64,000 nucleotides of DNA. Origin: Catalinimonas niigatensis. GTDB lineage: Bacteria; Bacteroidota; Bacteroidia; Cytophagales; Cyclobacteriaceae. Numbering within the stretch: position 1 is the stretch's first letter; each line of letters opens with the position of its first letter. The notes under the pieces were generated by a model, which worked only from the letters and a program-made list of their open reading frames with translations, did not search any database and had not been told where the DNA came from. The stretch is taken from positions 248,001 to 312,000 of the forward strand of contig NZ_CP119422.1 of NCBI RefSeq assembly GCF_030506285.1. The letters are read 5' to 3'. The position numbers were made by a program, and so were the translations under genes. This document shows, piece after piece, positions 47,990 through 55,715 of this stretch.

Positions 47990-48574
47990 CTAAAGCGTCA
48001 ACCATATTAAAATAAACACAAAACATCTTTCCAAAAGCTTATTCTTTTTTAAAAAATGGCGAATGGTGAGTTCAGCCTGATAGATATTATTCTCTACGGT
48101 TCTCCTCGACACATTTAAGATACTGGCAATCTCATCATTGCACAGACCTTCCTTTCTACTCAGGAGAAAAATTTGTTTTTTACGCTCGGGCAAAGCTTCA
48201 ATAAAATCAAAGGTGCACTTTTCTATCTCAGTGTAAAGTACAGTATCTTCAGTAGTGTTGGTAAAGATATCATGATAGCTAACATAATTTTGTAAACTGG
48301 CCAGTTCAATCGCTTTTCTCTTATGGAAATTAAGAATTCTATTTTTGGTGATGGTAAGAAGAAATGCATTTAGAGATAAATGCGGATTAAGGGTTTCCCT
48401 CTTTTCCCAGAGCGTCAGAAATGTATTTTGAACCATTTCTTTAGCTTCTTCCTGAGTTAGATGAAAGCGTACTGAAGTGTAGAAAATCTTATCCGCATAG
48501 AACTCATACACTGAATTAAAGGCTTTGATATTTCCTTTTTTAATTTCAGAAATCCATTGCGTTTCCTGGTCCAT
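47990..48574 (-). CDS. ECF sigma-70 factor (Bacteroidota type)
   Basis: 194 residues. Region 2 (YEFYADKIFYTSVRFHLTQEEAKEMVQNTFLTLWEKR, about 23-60) and region 4 (LPERKKQIFLLSRKEGLCNDEIASILNVSRRTVENNIYQAELTIRHFL, about 129-176) are intact. It should transcribe the fecR-susC-susD genes after ligand-induced release by the FecR protein. A hydrophobic C-terminal tail (CFVFILIWLTL) is present, as in several sigma factors of this class. First gene of the second uptake cluster. Confidence 0.96.
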   Translation of the reverse strand: MDQETQWISEIKKGNIKAFNSVYEFYADKIFYTSVRFHLTQEEAKEMVQNTFLTLWEKRETLNPHLSLNAFLLTITKNRILNFHKRKAIELASLQNYVSYHDIFTNTTEDTVLYTEIEKCTFDFIEALPERKKQIFLLSRKEGLCNDEIASILNVSRRTVENNIYQAELTIRHFLKKNKLLERCFVFILIWLTL

Positions 48575-48962
48575 CGCAATTGTATTTAAAGGCTGATTTT
48601 ATTTAGGCTTAGTAGTTTTTGTGCTTGGTAATCAAGAGATAAGCTATATCCCTGATTTTACGATGGTAATTATGCGCATTGATGCGTTAAATCTCTTAAT
48701 TTATGTTTCTGATTAAAATGAAATAGACTCTATATTTTTTGCCAATATGCAAAAAATATTTATTAGAGCAGCTATCGTTTTTAGATTTTAATAATTATAT
48801 AACATCGTCTACATAGATGCATTTGTAAGGCAATACGCAAAAGGAAGATTGGAAAAATTATTCTTTTCCTAAAGTAAGATATCACAAATTTCAGTTTATA
48901 CTCAAAGAATAAAAATCTATCTCAACAGATCTACTAAATTTAGATTTTAGTTTAACTAATTT
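48575..48962. other. 388-bp intergenic region
   Basis: Lies between the sigma-factor start and the BamA-like stop codon. It must hold the sigma-gene promoter. It is AT-rich with no reading frame of note; no repeat or hairpin was recognised. Confidence 0.6.
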
Positions 48963-50084
48963 TTAAAAAGCTTCTCCTATAAAAAAGTAAAATCCTGGCC
49001 CTTCTTCAGTAAAAGCCACATCTACACGTGTATAAATATCCTTCTTTTTAAAAAGTAAAAACCTCACTCCTACTCCACCTGCTGGCAATAGTCTAGACAG
49101 TTGGAGTTCAGAAACTTCGGGTGCCACCTGTCCTAATGCCATAAATGCAGCAGCTCCCCATCGTTGACTAAATGGAAATGGTAGCCAGCGATACTCTACT
49201 TGTCCGGCTACCATAGCACGGTCACGGTACCTGCCCAGATAATATCCACGCATGAGGCTTTCCCCGCCCATCAGAGCCATCTGGTTGAATGGAACGTCTC
49301 CACCAACAAATTGACCCAATAGTTGTATAGCCAATACTTCAGATTCCTTTGTAGGGATATACCATCTATTTTCAATTAATAGATTTGAAAACGAAAGGGC
49401 GTTATTTCCAATACCATAACGCAGATACGCCAATTCTGCAAACCAGCCTTTCCTCACATTAAGTACATTATGACGGTCATCATGTACAATCCCCAGACCT
49501 AAGCCTAAATTGGTACTGCCTTGAGATCCGAGCGGAAGCTCACCGGATGTTTCTTCCCAGTTAAAAGATACATTAGACAGACGTTGTACATCTACCTCTA
49601 TCCCTACATAAAATGACTTGTACAAGCGCCTTAGCACTCGTTCACGAAATAACAAATAATTTGCATCCACAACTGCTAAGGGATCTTCTGTAGTAAAGGG
49701 TCCAATACCATAATAAAGTAAAGGAAAAGACTGCCAACGAAATCTTCCCAGATAAAACCATTTATTCTGGTCTGAATAAAGTGCATGATCAAGCCAAAAT
49801 CCGTATTGTCTTTCTTGAGTGATGAAAGTAAAACCAGTAAGTTCGCTAAGTCTATTGAGTGTATCTCGTTTCGCATAGTAAAGGTATAAAGAACTTATAC
49901 CAAATTCCCAGCGGGTCTCAGGTGAGTATGCTATCGTAGGATAAGCTAAAAAACGAGGTTGTTCGGCAGGAAGGGTATCAACTAAAAAGCTATTTACTTT
50001 TTCTTTTGTCCATTTAAGCGCTTGGGCATTTCCGGAGTTCAGGTTTAATATAAAAATAATAATCACTAAAGCAGATTTATCCAT
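48963..50084 (-). CDS. BamA/TamA-like surface antigen (D15-type outer-membrane beta-barrel)
   Basis: 373 residues from the ATG at 50084 (MDKSALVIIIFILNLNSGNAQ), which begins a signal peptide; an upstream in-frame ATG at 50117 is less likely. No POTRA domain is seen, only a 16-strand-type barrel: GVEVDVQRLSNVSFNW, GLGLGIVHDDRHNVLNVRKGWFAELAYLRYG, LMGGESLMRGYYLGRYRDRAMVAGQVEYRW (the conserved RGY motif) and a terminal aromatic strand ending FFIGEAF. The family includes proteins that insert or secrete polypeptides or lipids; short POTRA-less versions are of unknown role. The IS21 insertion ends 84 bp upstream of the start, so its promoter may be disturbed. Confidence 0.85.
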   Translation of the reverse strand: MDKSALVIIIFILNLNSGNAQALKWTKEKVNSFLVDTLPAEQPRFLAYPTIAYSPETRWEFGISSLYLYYAKRDTLNRLSELTGFTFITQERQYGFWLDHALYSDQNKWFYLGRFRWQSFPLLYYGIGPFTTEDPLAVVDANYLLFRERVLRRLYKSFYVGIEVDVQRLSNVSFNWEETSGELPLGSQGSTNLGLGLGIVHDDRHNVLNVRKGWFAELAYLRYGIGNNALSFSNLLIENRWYIPTKESEVLAIQLLGQFVGGDVPFNQMALMGGESLMRGYYLGRYRDRAMVAGQVEYRWLPFPFSQRWGAAAFMALGQVAPEVSELQLSRLLPAGGVGVRFLLFKKKDIYTRVDVAFTEEGPGFYFFIGEAF

Positions 50085-50159
50085 TCTTATTTTTGTGTTG
50101 GCGTATATAAAAATCATAAATAGTTAAAAATCAAAAAGCTAAAAATTAAGGATTTGCCT

Positions 50160-50167
50160 TCTTTTAA
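50160..50167. repeat. Target-site duplication, left copy
   Basis: tcttttaa directly precedes the left end of the IS21 element and matches the eight bases after its right end (52708-52715) exactly. Confidence 0.9.
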
Positions 50168-50282
50168 TGGATACGACGGGTAATTTGAACCAGTTCGGCC
50201 GTTTTAAAGTGAACCAGTCAGGCCGGATGAAAATGATCAGGCCAAAGGAAGAGCAAAAGATCGGTTCATTGGTGAGTTAAAG

Positions 50283-51014
50283 TTAGTGTTTTTTATTCAT
50301 TTTTTTTCTCATTGATTCTCCCTTGAGATTCATGCGATAAGCGGCGTGTACGATCCGGTCCAAGATAGCATCAGCAATGGTTTGTTCGCCGATCACCTGG
50401 TGCCATACATCAGTAGGCAACTGGGATACGATAATGGTAGCTCGTTTTCCATGCCTATCCTCAATGATCTCCATGAAAGCATGCCGGTTGGTGGCATCTA
50501 ACGGTTTGAGGCCAAAGTCATCCAAGATCAGCAGGTCCTGCTTTTCTATTTTGTTGACCTCTTTAGTGTAGGAGCCGTCAGCTTTGGCGGTCTTCAGCTC
50601 GGTAAACAGCTTGTTGGTATTACAGTACCTAACTTTGTAACCCAGGGAACAAGCCTGATGACCAATAGCTGAGGCGAGATAGCTTTTGCCTACCCCCGTG
50701 CTTCCAGTCAGCAGGATGTTTTCTTTAGCCCGGATGAACTCGCCAGTAAAGAAGCGTTGTAATTGGTTTTTGTCCAAGCCACGTGCCGCATCAAAGAGTA
50801 CTTCTTCTGCGCTGGCCTTGTAGCGAAACTTAGCCGCTTTGGTCAAGCGTTCCATCTTTCGGTTGTGGCGATCATCCCATTCGCTCTGCAATAGATAGGC
50901 AATCAACTCATCGTTAGTGTAGTTGATGCTATCTGTTTCCAAAGTGGTGCTGAAGGCTCGGTGCATACCGAAGAGCCTAAGCTGTTTCATCTGTTCAAGG
51001 GTTTGTGCATTCAT
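50283..51014 (-). CDS. istB: IS21 helper ATPase IstB
   Basis: 243 residues. AAA+/DnaC-like ATPase: Walker A LLTGSTGVGKSYLASAIG (about 100-117), Walker B LLILDDFGLKPL (about 150-161), and a sensor region with IIVSQLPTDVWHQVIG. It assists target choice and transposition by IstA. It starts 19 bp after the istA stop on the same strand. Confidence 0.96.
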   Translation of the reverse strand: MNAQTLEQMKQLRLFGMHRAFSTTLETDSINYTNDELIAYLLQSEWDDRHNRKMERLTKAAKFRYKASAEEVLFDAARGLDKNQLQRFFTGEFIRAKENILLTGSTGVGKSYLASAIGHQACSLGYKVRYCNTNKLFTELKTAKADGSYTKEVNKIEKQDLLILDDFGLKPLDATNRHAFMEIIEDRHGKRATIIVSQLPTDVWHQVIGEQTIADAILDRIVHAAYRMNLKGESMRKKMNKKH

Positions 51015-51032
51015 ATGTGTTAATTTATTGGT

Positions 51033-52577
51033 TTACTTGTAATAGCTGCCTCCTCGTATATTTTGGTGAGGGGGCAACTCGGGTGGATTTTCTGAGGTGT
51101 CTTCCACGCTATCCCATCCTTTTTCCAGGATGCGCAGGATAATTTTGTAATTGTAGGCTTGGTAATCCAGAGCGCGTTTGCACGCATTGTTGAGTCGCTC
51201 TTTGCCCACCTTCTTTTCTAGTTGCAACACCCCCAGACAAGACTTATGAGACTGCTCGGGATGCTGTTTGGTATCCAGTATCTTGACGATGTAGCACTGG
51301 CAGTCTTCCCCAATGGATGCGGCCCAAGTGATGAACTTTTCGCTACTCCATTTTTTGACAAAACGGTGAGACGAAGGCATGTGCTCCTCTAGTGTGGTGT
51401 AACCGTACTTTTTTCCTTGTCGGCGATGTAGCGCAATACGTATCTGGTTGTGATAGACCTCAACCGTACTTTGGCTGGCGATAATACGCACCTTCTTGCC
51501 AATGTAGGTGAATGGTACGCTGTAATAGTGCTTATCCTTGCCCAGGTAAATGTGACCGTTCTTGTGTACTGTACCCTGATAGTAGGTTTTCATAGCAAAG
51601 CGTTGGGTCGGCAGGGAACGTAGCTGATCCTTCTCAACCTCGGTGAAGAGTGATGCACGCGAGTAGTCTCTGCCCCGGAAAGACATCTGATTATGCGTAA
51701 TTAGGAGTTCAGTAATAGCCTGGTTGAGTGCAGTAAGAGAGTAGAAGATTGTGTTCCTAATTTTAGCAAACACGCGATTATAGATGATGCGTACCGTGTT
51801 TTCAACGATGGCTTTATCACGAGGCTTATAAGCTCTAGTAGGAAGAATGGTCGTCTCGTAATGCTCAGCAAAATCGGCAAACGTCTCGTTAAGCGTTGGT
51901 TCGTAGCGACTACTCTGAGTGACGGCGGACTTCAGGTTATCAGTAACGATACCTCGGGGGACCCCGCCGTAGAACCACAGCGCGTTCTCTATACTACTGA
52001 TGAAGTCTTCTTTCTTCTGGCTGTTGCTGGCCTCTACGTAGGTCATCTGGCTACTGCCCAGTACGCTGACAAACACCTCCACCTCGTTCACTTCCCCGCT
52101 GTACTCATCTACCCAGTGAAGTTTCTTACCCGTATAATCCACGAAGAGCTTGTCCCCGGCTTTATGGTCAAAGTGCATTACCGGAGCAAGTTGCTTGCAC
52201 CATTCACGGTACCAGTACTTAAACTGCGTGAGCATAAAGCCATCTGGATGACGGGCGATGTATTCTTCCCACAACAGATGCTGGGTTACACCCGTCTTCT
52301 TGAGTTCTCGGTCAAAGTAAGGGAAGTACCGCTCTAGCGTCAGCAAGCGTTTACTCTTGGGCTTCTGACCCGAAAGGAACAAAGTTTGGAGTTCCTCCAC
52401 GCTCATCTCTTCCACCTCATAAGCCGTGAGTTGGTATGAGCCAAAAAAGTCAATGTACTTACTGACTGTATTACGGGATAGGCCTAACTGAACGCTGATC
52501 GTTCGCTTGCTTACCCCTTCGGTGTAGAGTTTAAATAACCGTTTTATTTTTCGCATCTCTATTCGTTGGTTTGCCAT
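51033..52577 (-). CDS. istA: IS21 transposase IstA
   Basis: 514 residues, full length. N-terminal helix-turn-helix (KRLFKLYTEGVSKRTISVQLGLSRNTVSKYI, about 8-38), then an RNase-H-like DDE core: LFVDYTGKKLHW, GIVTDNLKSAV and KAIVENTVRIIYNRVF supply the Asp, Asp and Glu. The C-terminal beta-barrel and DNA-binding tail follow. Intact frame with no internal stop. Confidence 0.96.
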   Translation of the reverse strand: MANQRIEMRKIKRLFKLYTEGVSKRTISVQLGLSRNTVSKYIDFFGSYQLTAYEVEEMSVEELQTLFLSGQKPKSKRLLTLERYFPYFDRELKKTGVTQHLLWEEYIARHPDGFMLTQFKYWYREWCKQLAPVMHFDHKAGDKLFVDYTGKKLHWVDEYSGEVNEVEVFVSVLGSSQMTYVEASNSQKKEDFISSIENALWFYGGVPRGIVTDNLKSAVTQSSRYEPTLNETFADFAEHYETTILPTRAYKPRDKAIVENTVRIIYNRVFAKIRNTIFYSLTALNQAITELLITHNQMSFRGRDYSRASLFTEVEKDQLRSLPTQRFAMKTYYQGTVHKNGHIYLGKDKHYYSVPFTYIGKKVRIIASQSTVEVYHNQIRIALHRRQGKKYGYTTLEEHMPSSHRFVKKWSSEKFITWAASIGEDCQCYIVKILDTKQHPEQSHKSCLGVLQLEKKVGKERLNNACKRALDYQAYNYKIILRILEKGWDSVEDTSENPPELPPHQNIRGGSYYK

Positions 52578-52707
52578 GATCTTTTTTCTTCCAAAAAGAT
52601 CACTTTTAACTCACAAATAGAACCGATCTATGCGTGGTGCACTTTGCCCCGACTAAAGTGGCTCACTTTCCTCCGACTCCAAATGCTCAACTTATCCGAC
52701 GTTTCCA

Positions 52708-52715
52708 TCTTTTAA
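52708..52715. repeat. Target-site duplication, right copy
   Basis: tcttttaa follows the right end of the IS21 element and equals 50160-50167. Confidence 0.9.
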
Positions 52716-53132
52716 ACTGAGTACATTGTTGATAAAAATACTATCCATCAACGAAGAACGATTGTAAAGCATCGGTAAATTGCTAATAGCTTAACAAACT
52801 TAGGTTAGTGACAAAAGTTTTCTCTAACATACTATAACCCACGTTTTTACCTTGAAGCCAGATGTCTCAAGACAGTTTGTATGTTCAGAAGATTTTTATT
52901 AACAAATAATATTGATTGCTACTCTACCTGATGGTTTTTGGCAATGGTTGAGAGTAAAAAGAAAAAGTTAATTTTTGAAATCGCCAAACAAAAAATATAG
53001 TAGAACAAGAAAAGCGTCAGGAATTTCTCAGCAATGCCGCTTGATAATTTTCTCCGAGGTTTCAGACAAAATAGACAAACATATCCATCCACGTTCTATT
53101 GAGCGGAGTATAACAAGACTTCTTCGCCATTG
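52716..53132. other. Gene-free region right of the IS21
   Basis: About 420 bp, AT-rich. Only short frames are present (for example 18 codons from 52943 and the plus-strand frame 52975-53193, which partly overlaps the transposase remnant on the other strand). Nothing recognisable; probably decayed DNA of the original locus. Confidence 0.45.
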
Positions 53133-53542
53133 TCAATATGGGCTATCAGCAAAAGGCAATTTTACAAACAAAGAATTATTGATCCTTTCGTAAAAACTAT
53201 AGAAACAGCTTGGATGAGTACCTTCATCAAACACATAATCGCTACCCAAATAAGCTATCGTTTCTTGTAAATGGCTGGAGATGCGAAAATCATTAGGACA
53301 TTGAGCCAAAGAGTGTGCTTTATCTACTATTACTTCTCCCCACTGGCATTTTACTTTTTTTTACTGTTTTTAGCATACTTTTCTTCTCCTAAGGAGGCTT
53401 GAAACACTTCTTTACCTAATTTTTGCCATAGATCAGTAAAGCTTTTTTCATATACGTAACCACTGGCCTGGTTTTCTTGTGACTTTTGCCAGTCTTTTAA
53501 TTCTTGAGCAATTTTCTGAGCGAGTTCATCTGAAGTTTTCAT
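53133..53542 (-). pseudogene. Frame-broken N-terminal transposase remnant
   Basis: An ATG at 53542 opens 63 codons (MKTSDELAQKIAQELKDWQK ... YEKSFTDLWQKLGKEVFQASLGEEKY) that end in KNSKKK and a stop at a run of eight A on the coding strand (T8 at 53355-53362). In the -1 frame the reading continues directly as VKCQWGEVIVDKAHSLAQCP, NDFRISSHLQETIAYLGSDY, VFDEGTHPS, and stops at 53133. The two parts look like one protein, similar in style to the N-terminal portion of bacterial IS transposases, but I cannot name the family. The catalytic part is missing, so this is a truncated copy. The A8 run could be a programmed slip site or a later indel. Confidence 0.55.
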
Positions 53543-53741
53543 AGCTGAAAAAGGTTAGCCTCTCTCAAGATATGAAGTTTTGCTCTCAAGAGAAATCCTG
53601 GAAAAGGAAAAGTTTCAATATTAACTTTTATTAGAAGAATGAAATTTTTGTTTAACATAATATTAGTTATATAACTTAATGGATCGTCCTAAAAATAGTC
53701 TACAGAGGGGTTTTTAGATCATTTAATCACAATTAATTAGA

Positions 53742-54119
53742 ATGATGATGAAACGTAAAAAACCTTATTTCCCTCTCAAAACCAAGAAAAAAGCGGTTCA
53801 ACTCGTATCTGTAGGACTTCTCACTGAAGATCAAGCCTGTCAAAAATTCAAGATTTCCCTCAAACTCCTCCATGAGTGGCAGCGTTGGTATGATAGATAT
53901 TTTGTTCAACCCTATCAAAATCCCACTGCTATGGCCAGAAAGAAATTATCTGATAAAGAGAAGATCAAATTACTTGAAAGCCAGCTCAAAGAATCTCAGC
54001 AACAAGCCAAATATGAAAAGCTTAAGCGTGAAGCTTATGAAACTATGATTAACATTGCTGAGGAAGAATTTAACATTCAGATTGAAAAAAAGCGTGGCGC
54101 CAGACAGTCCAAAAAATGA
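53742..54119 (+). CDS. IS3-type element OrfA (helix-turn-helix protein)
   Basis: 125 residues. The N-terminal half holds an HTH-like stretch (KKKAVQLVSVGLLTEDQACQKFKISLKLLHEWQRWYDRY, about 14-52) and the C-terminal half a long charged coiled coil (KLSDKEKIKLLESQLKESQQQAKYEKLKREAYETM), the leucine-zipper-like part of IS3 OrfA proteins. Its stop overlaps the OrfB start as ATGA, so OrfB would be made by re-initiation or as a separate product and not clearly by a -1 slip. The start is uncertain among three tandem ATG codons. Confidence 0.85.
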   Translation: MMMKRKKPYFPLKTKKKAVQLVSVGLLTEDQACQKFKISLKLLHEWQRWYDRYFVQPYQNPTAMARKKLSDKEKIKLLESQLKESQQQAKYEKLKREAYETMINIAEEEFNIQIEKKRGARQSKK

Positions 54120-55033
54120 AGCTCAGATACCCTTCTGAAGGCTTGAGGGTACTCTGCGGACTGTTTGGCCTCACCAGACATGCCTACTATAAAGCAGTAA
54201 AACGTAAAGAACAGCAAGATATAAGAGATCATCTGATGATCGAGAAAGTAAAGAAAATACGCCAGGATCTACCAGGTACCGGGACACGAAGACTACACCA
54301 CATGACCATATCCTACCGTAAAAAGCATGGTATTAAGATGGGCCGTGATAAACTGCACGAAGTGCTCAGAAAAGCTGATATGCATATTTCTTTCAAGAAA
54401 AGAAGTACACGCACAACCTACTCAGATCATGGGTATAAGCGATATAAGAATTTAACTGAAGGACTGGAGATCACAGCTATCAATCAATTGTATGTCTCAG
54501 ATATCACATATATACCTGTTGGAAGTGGATTTGCTTATTTAAGTCTGGTCACGGACGCATACTCTCGCAAAATAGTAGGATGGCATTTGCATAAGAGTCT
54601 TCATGCAATAGGCAGTATTAAAGCCCTAAATATGGCTTTGAATCAAAAAGGTGAGCATCCCCCCTACCAGATGATCCACCATTCGGATCGTGGTATACAA
54701 TATTGTTGTAATGATTATATCAAGCTCCTCAATGACAACAAAATTTTAGTTTCTATGACCAATTTCCCTGATCCACTAGAAAATGCTCTTGCTGAACGTA
54801 TGCACAGAACACTCAAAGAGGAATTTAAGCTTGAAAGGGGTTTTCCAACCTTTGATTTAGCTCTACAAGCAGTGGCCAGGACAATTTATGTTTACAACCA
54901 TAAATATCCACATGGTAGTTTAGGTTACTTGACACCAAATCAAGTACACAGAGGCAGAAAACCAGGTAAGAAGAAATGGAAGAAGTACTCTAGAAAGGCT
55001 AATCAAGCAGTGTTGGATGCAATGGTTGCTTAA
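54116..55033 (+). CDS. IS3-type transposase OrfB (DDE integrase core)
   Basis: 305 residues. HTH_21-like part (about 40-90, GTRRLHHMTISYRKKHGIKMGRDKLHEVLRKADM) and an rve integrase core: LYVSDITYIPVGSGFAYLSLVTDAYSRKIVGW (first Asp), IHHSDRGIQYC (second Asp), NALAERMHRTLKEEF (Glu). The frame is intact. The gene overlaps orfA by 4 bp. Inverted repeats and target duplication of this element could not be fixed by eye, so the boundaries are open (left end near 53680-53720, right end near 55050-55120). Confidence 0.92.
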   Translation: MKLRYPSEGLRVLCGLFGLTRHAYYKAVKRKEQQDIRDHLMIEKVKKIRQDLPGTGTRRLHHMTISYRKKHGIKMGRDKLHEVLRKADMHISFKKRSTRTTYSDHGYKRYKNLTEGLEITAINQLYVSDITYIPVGSGFAYLSLVTDAYSRKIVGWHLHKSLHAIGSIKALNMALNQKGEHPPYQMIHHSDRGIQYCCNDYIKLLNDNKILVSMTNFPDPLENALAERMHRTLKEEFKLERGFPTFDLALQAVARTIYVYNHKYPHGSLGYLTPNQVHRGRKPGKKKWKKYSRKANQAVLDAMVA

Positions 55034-55055
55034 TATGTAATCCAAAAAGAACAAA

Positions 55056-55115
55056 CATTTTTCCCTCAGCCACTACCCTCCACCTGAAACAGAGGGTATG
55101 ACTGAGGGAAAAATG
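55056..55115. terminator. Long hairpin after the IS3-type transposase
   Basis: A 14-bp perfect outer stem (catttttccctcag against ctgagggaaaaatg) surrounds an inner 7-bp stem (taccctc against gagggta) and an 11-base loop. It probably ends the transposase transcript and may overlap the right end of the element. It is more extended than a standard terminator. Confidence 0.7.
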
Positions 55116-55132
55116 AGTAACAAGAGCAGATT

Positions 55133-55212
55133 TTTGAAATAATGTATGACGAGAAAAGACAAGTTCTTAATAATGTACAATTAATCTATTACCTTTAAAT
55201 CCCTCCTTTCTG
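55133..55212 (+). repeat. 80-bp direct repeat, copy 1
   Basis: tttgaaat ... tctg. It matches 55249-55328 over 80 bases with about a dozen differences, and the 37-base core gaaaagacaagttcttaata... is identical in both. Copies are spaced by 116 bp start to start; similarity continues weakly beyond the 80 bases, as if a 116-bp unit had been duplicated. Confidence 0.85.
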
Positions 55213-55248
55213 CAGACCTATTTTAGCTCTATTCAATCTTAGCAGAAA

Positions 55249-55328
55249 TTTGAAATGATGTTAAACCAGAAAAGACAAGTTCTTAATAATGTACAATTAA
55301 TCAATTACATTTAAACCCCTCAAATCTG
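55249..55328 (+). repeat. 80-bp direct repeat, copy 2
   Basis: Second copy of the repeat at 55133-55212. It ends three bases before the open gene fragment at 55332-55547. No similar copy was noticed elsewhere in the window. Confidence 0.85.
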
Positions 55329-55331
55329 TAA

Positions 55332-55547
55332 AGGTATAAAAGGACTATTCAGTATATTCCAAGAGGCATTGCACACCGTGGATTGGGAGGAGTACTTGCA
55401 CAGGTAATCACTGTGCCTGGCTTTGTTCCCGGTTCTGAAATTGGGATAGACCATCATCTTAAAGCAATCAATGAGCGCCTTACATTGAAGGGAGATCAAG
55501 CCTTACCCTTAAATGAGTCAGCCTCATTAAGTGAAGTGGTAAAGTGA
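55332..55547 (+). pseudogene. Truncated gene fragment (C-terminal part, unknown family)
   Basis: 71 codons open after a stop at 55329-55331, no plausible start codon. The middle (RGIAHRGLGGVLAQVITVPG, FVPGSEIGIDHHLKAINERL) has good protein character and the frame ends normally in a TGA. It looks like the 3' end of a gene whose front was lost when the repeat/IS region was formed. I do not recognise the family. Confidence 0.5.
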
Positions 55548-55715
55548 AGTATACCTTTATATTTTGAATAAGTAATCCTTTTAATCTCTTAGATTGGCGA
55601 CCTAAAAAAATGCAGAACTTACGAAATCAAGTTCATATTGAATACTTTCTCTACAAGACTTGAAATGGAATAGTAAAGAAGTAAATTTGAGCACAAATTC
55701 AATCAGGTATTCTTT
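55548..55715. other. Upstream region of the E2 gene
   Basis: 168 bp between the gene fragment and the acyltransferase gene. It must carry the promoter of the latter; no clear TAnnTTTG box is seen. Confidence 0.4.

Larger units (their letters stand above)
50168..52707. mobile_element. Intact IS21-family insertion sequence (2540 bp)
   Basis: Defined by imperfect terminal inverted repeats (tggatacgacgggtaatttg at the left; tggaaacgtcggataagttg as the reverse complement of the right end), an 8-bp target duplication on both sides and the istA-istB pair. Inside each end are further short repeats of the IstA-binding type: left 50184-50201, 50209-50225 and 50233-50243; right 52632-52644, 52649-52667 and 52673-52692 (reverse orientation). 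Both genes are open, so the element should be able to move. It lies between the BamA-like gene and the mobile-DNA remnant region. Confidence 0.93.

Noticed and set aside
51861-52337. 158-codon plus-strand frame inside the IS21 element
   Set aside because: Antisense to istA, which has an intact DDE transposase sequence.
52975-53193. Plus-strand frame of 72 codons right of the IS21
   Set aside because: Basic, no motif, partly opposite the transposase remnant; no reliable start site.
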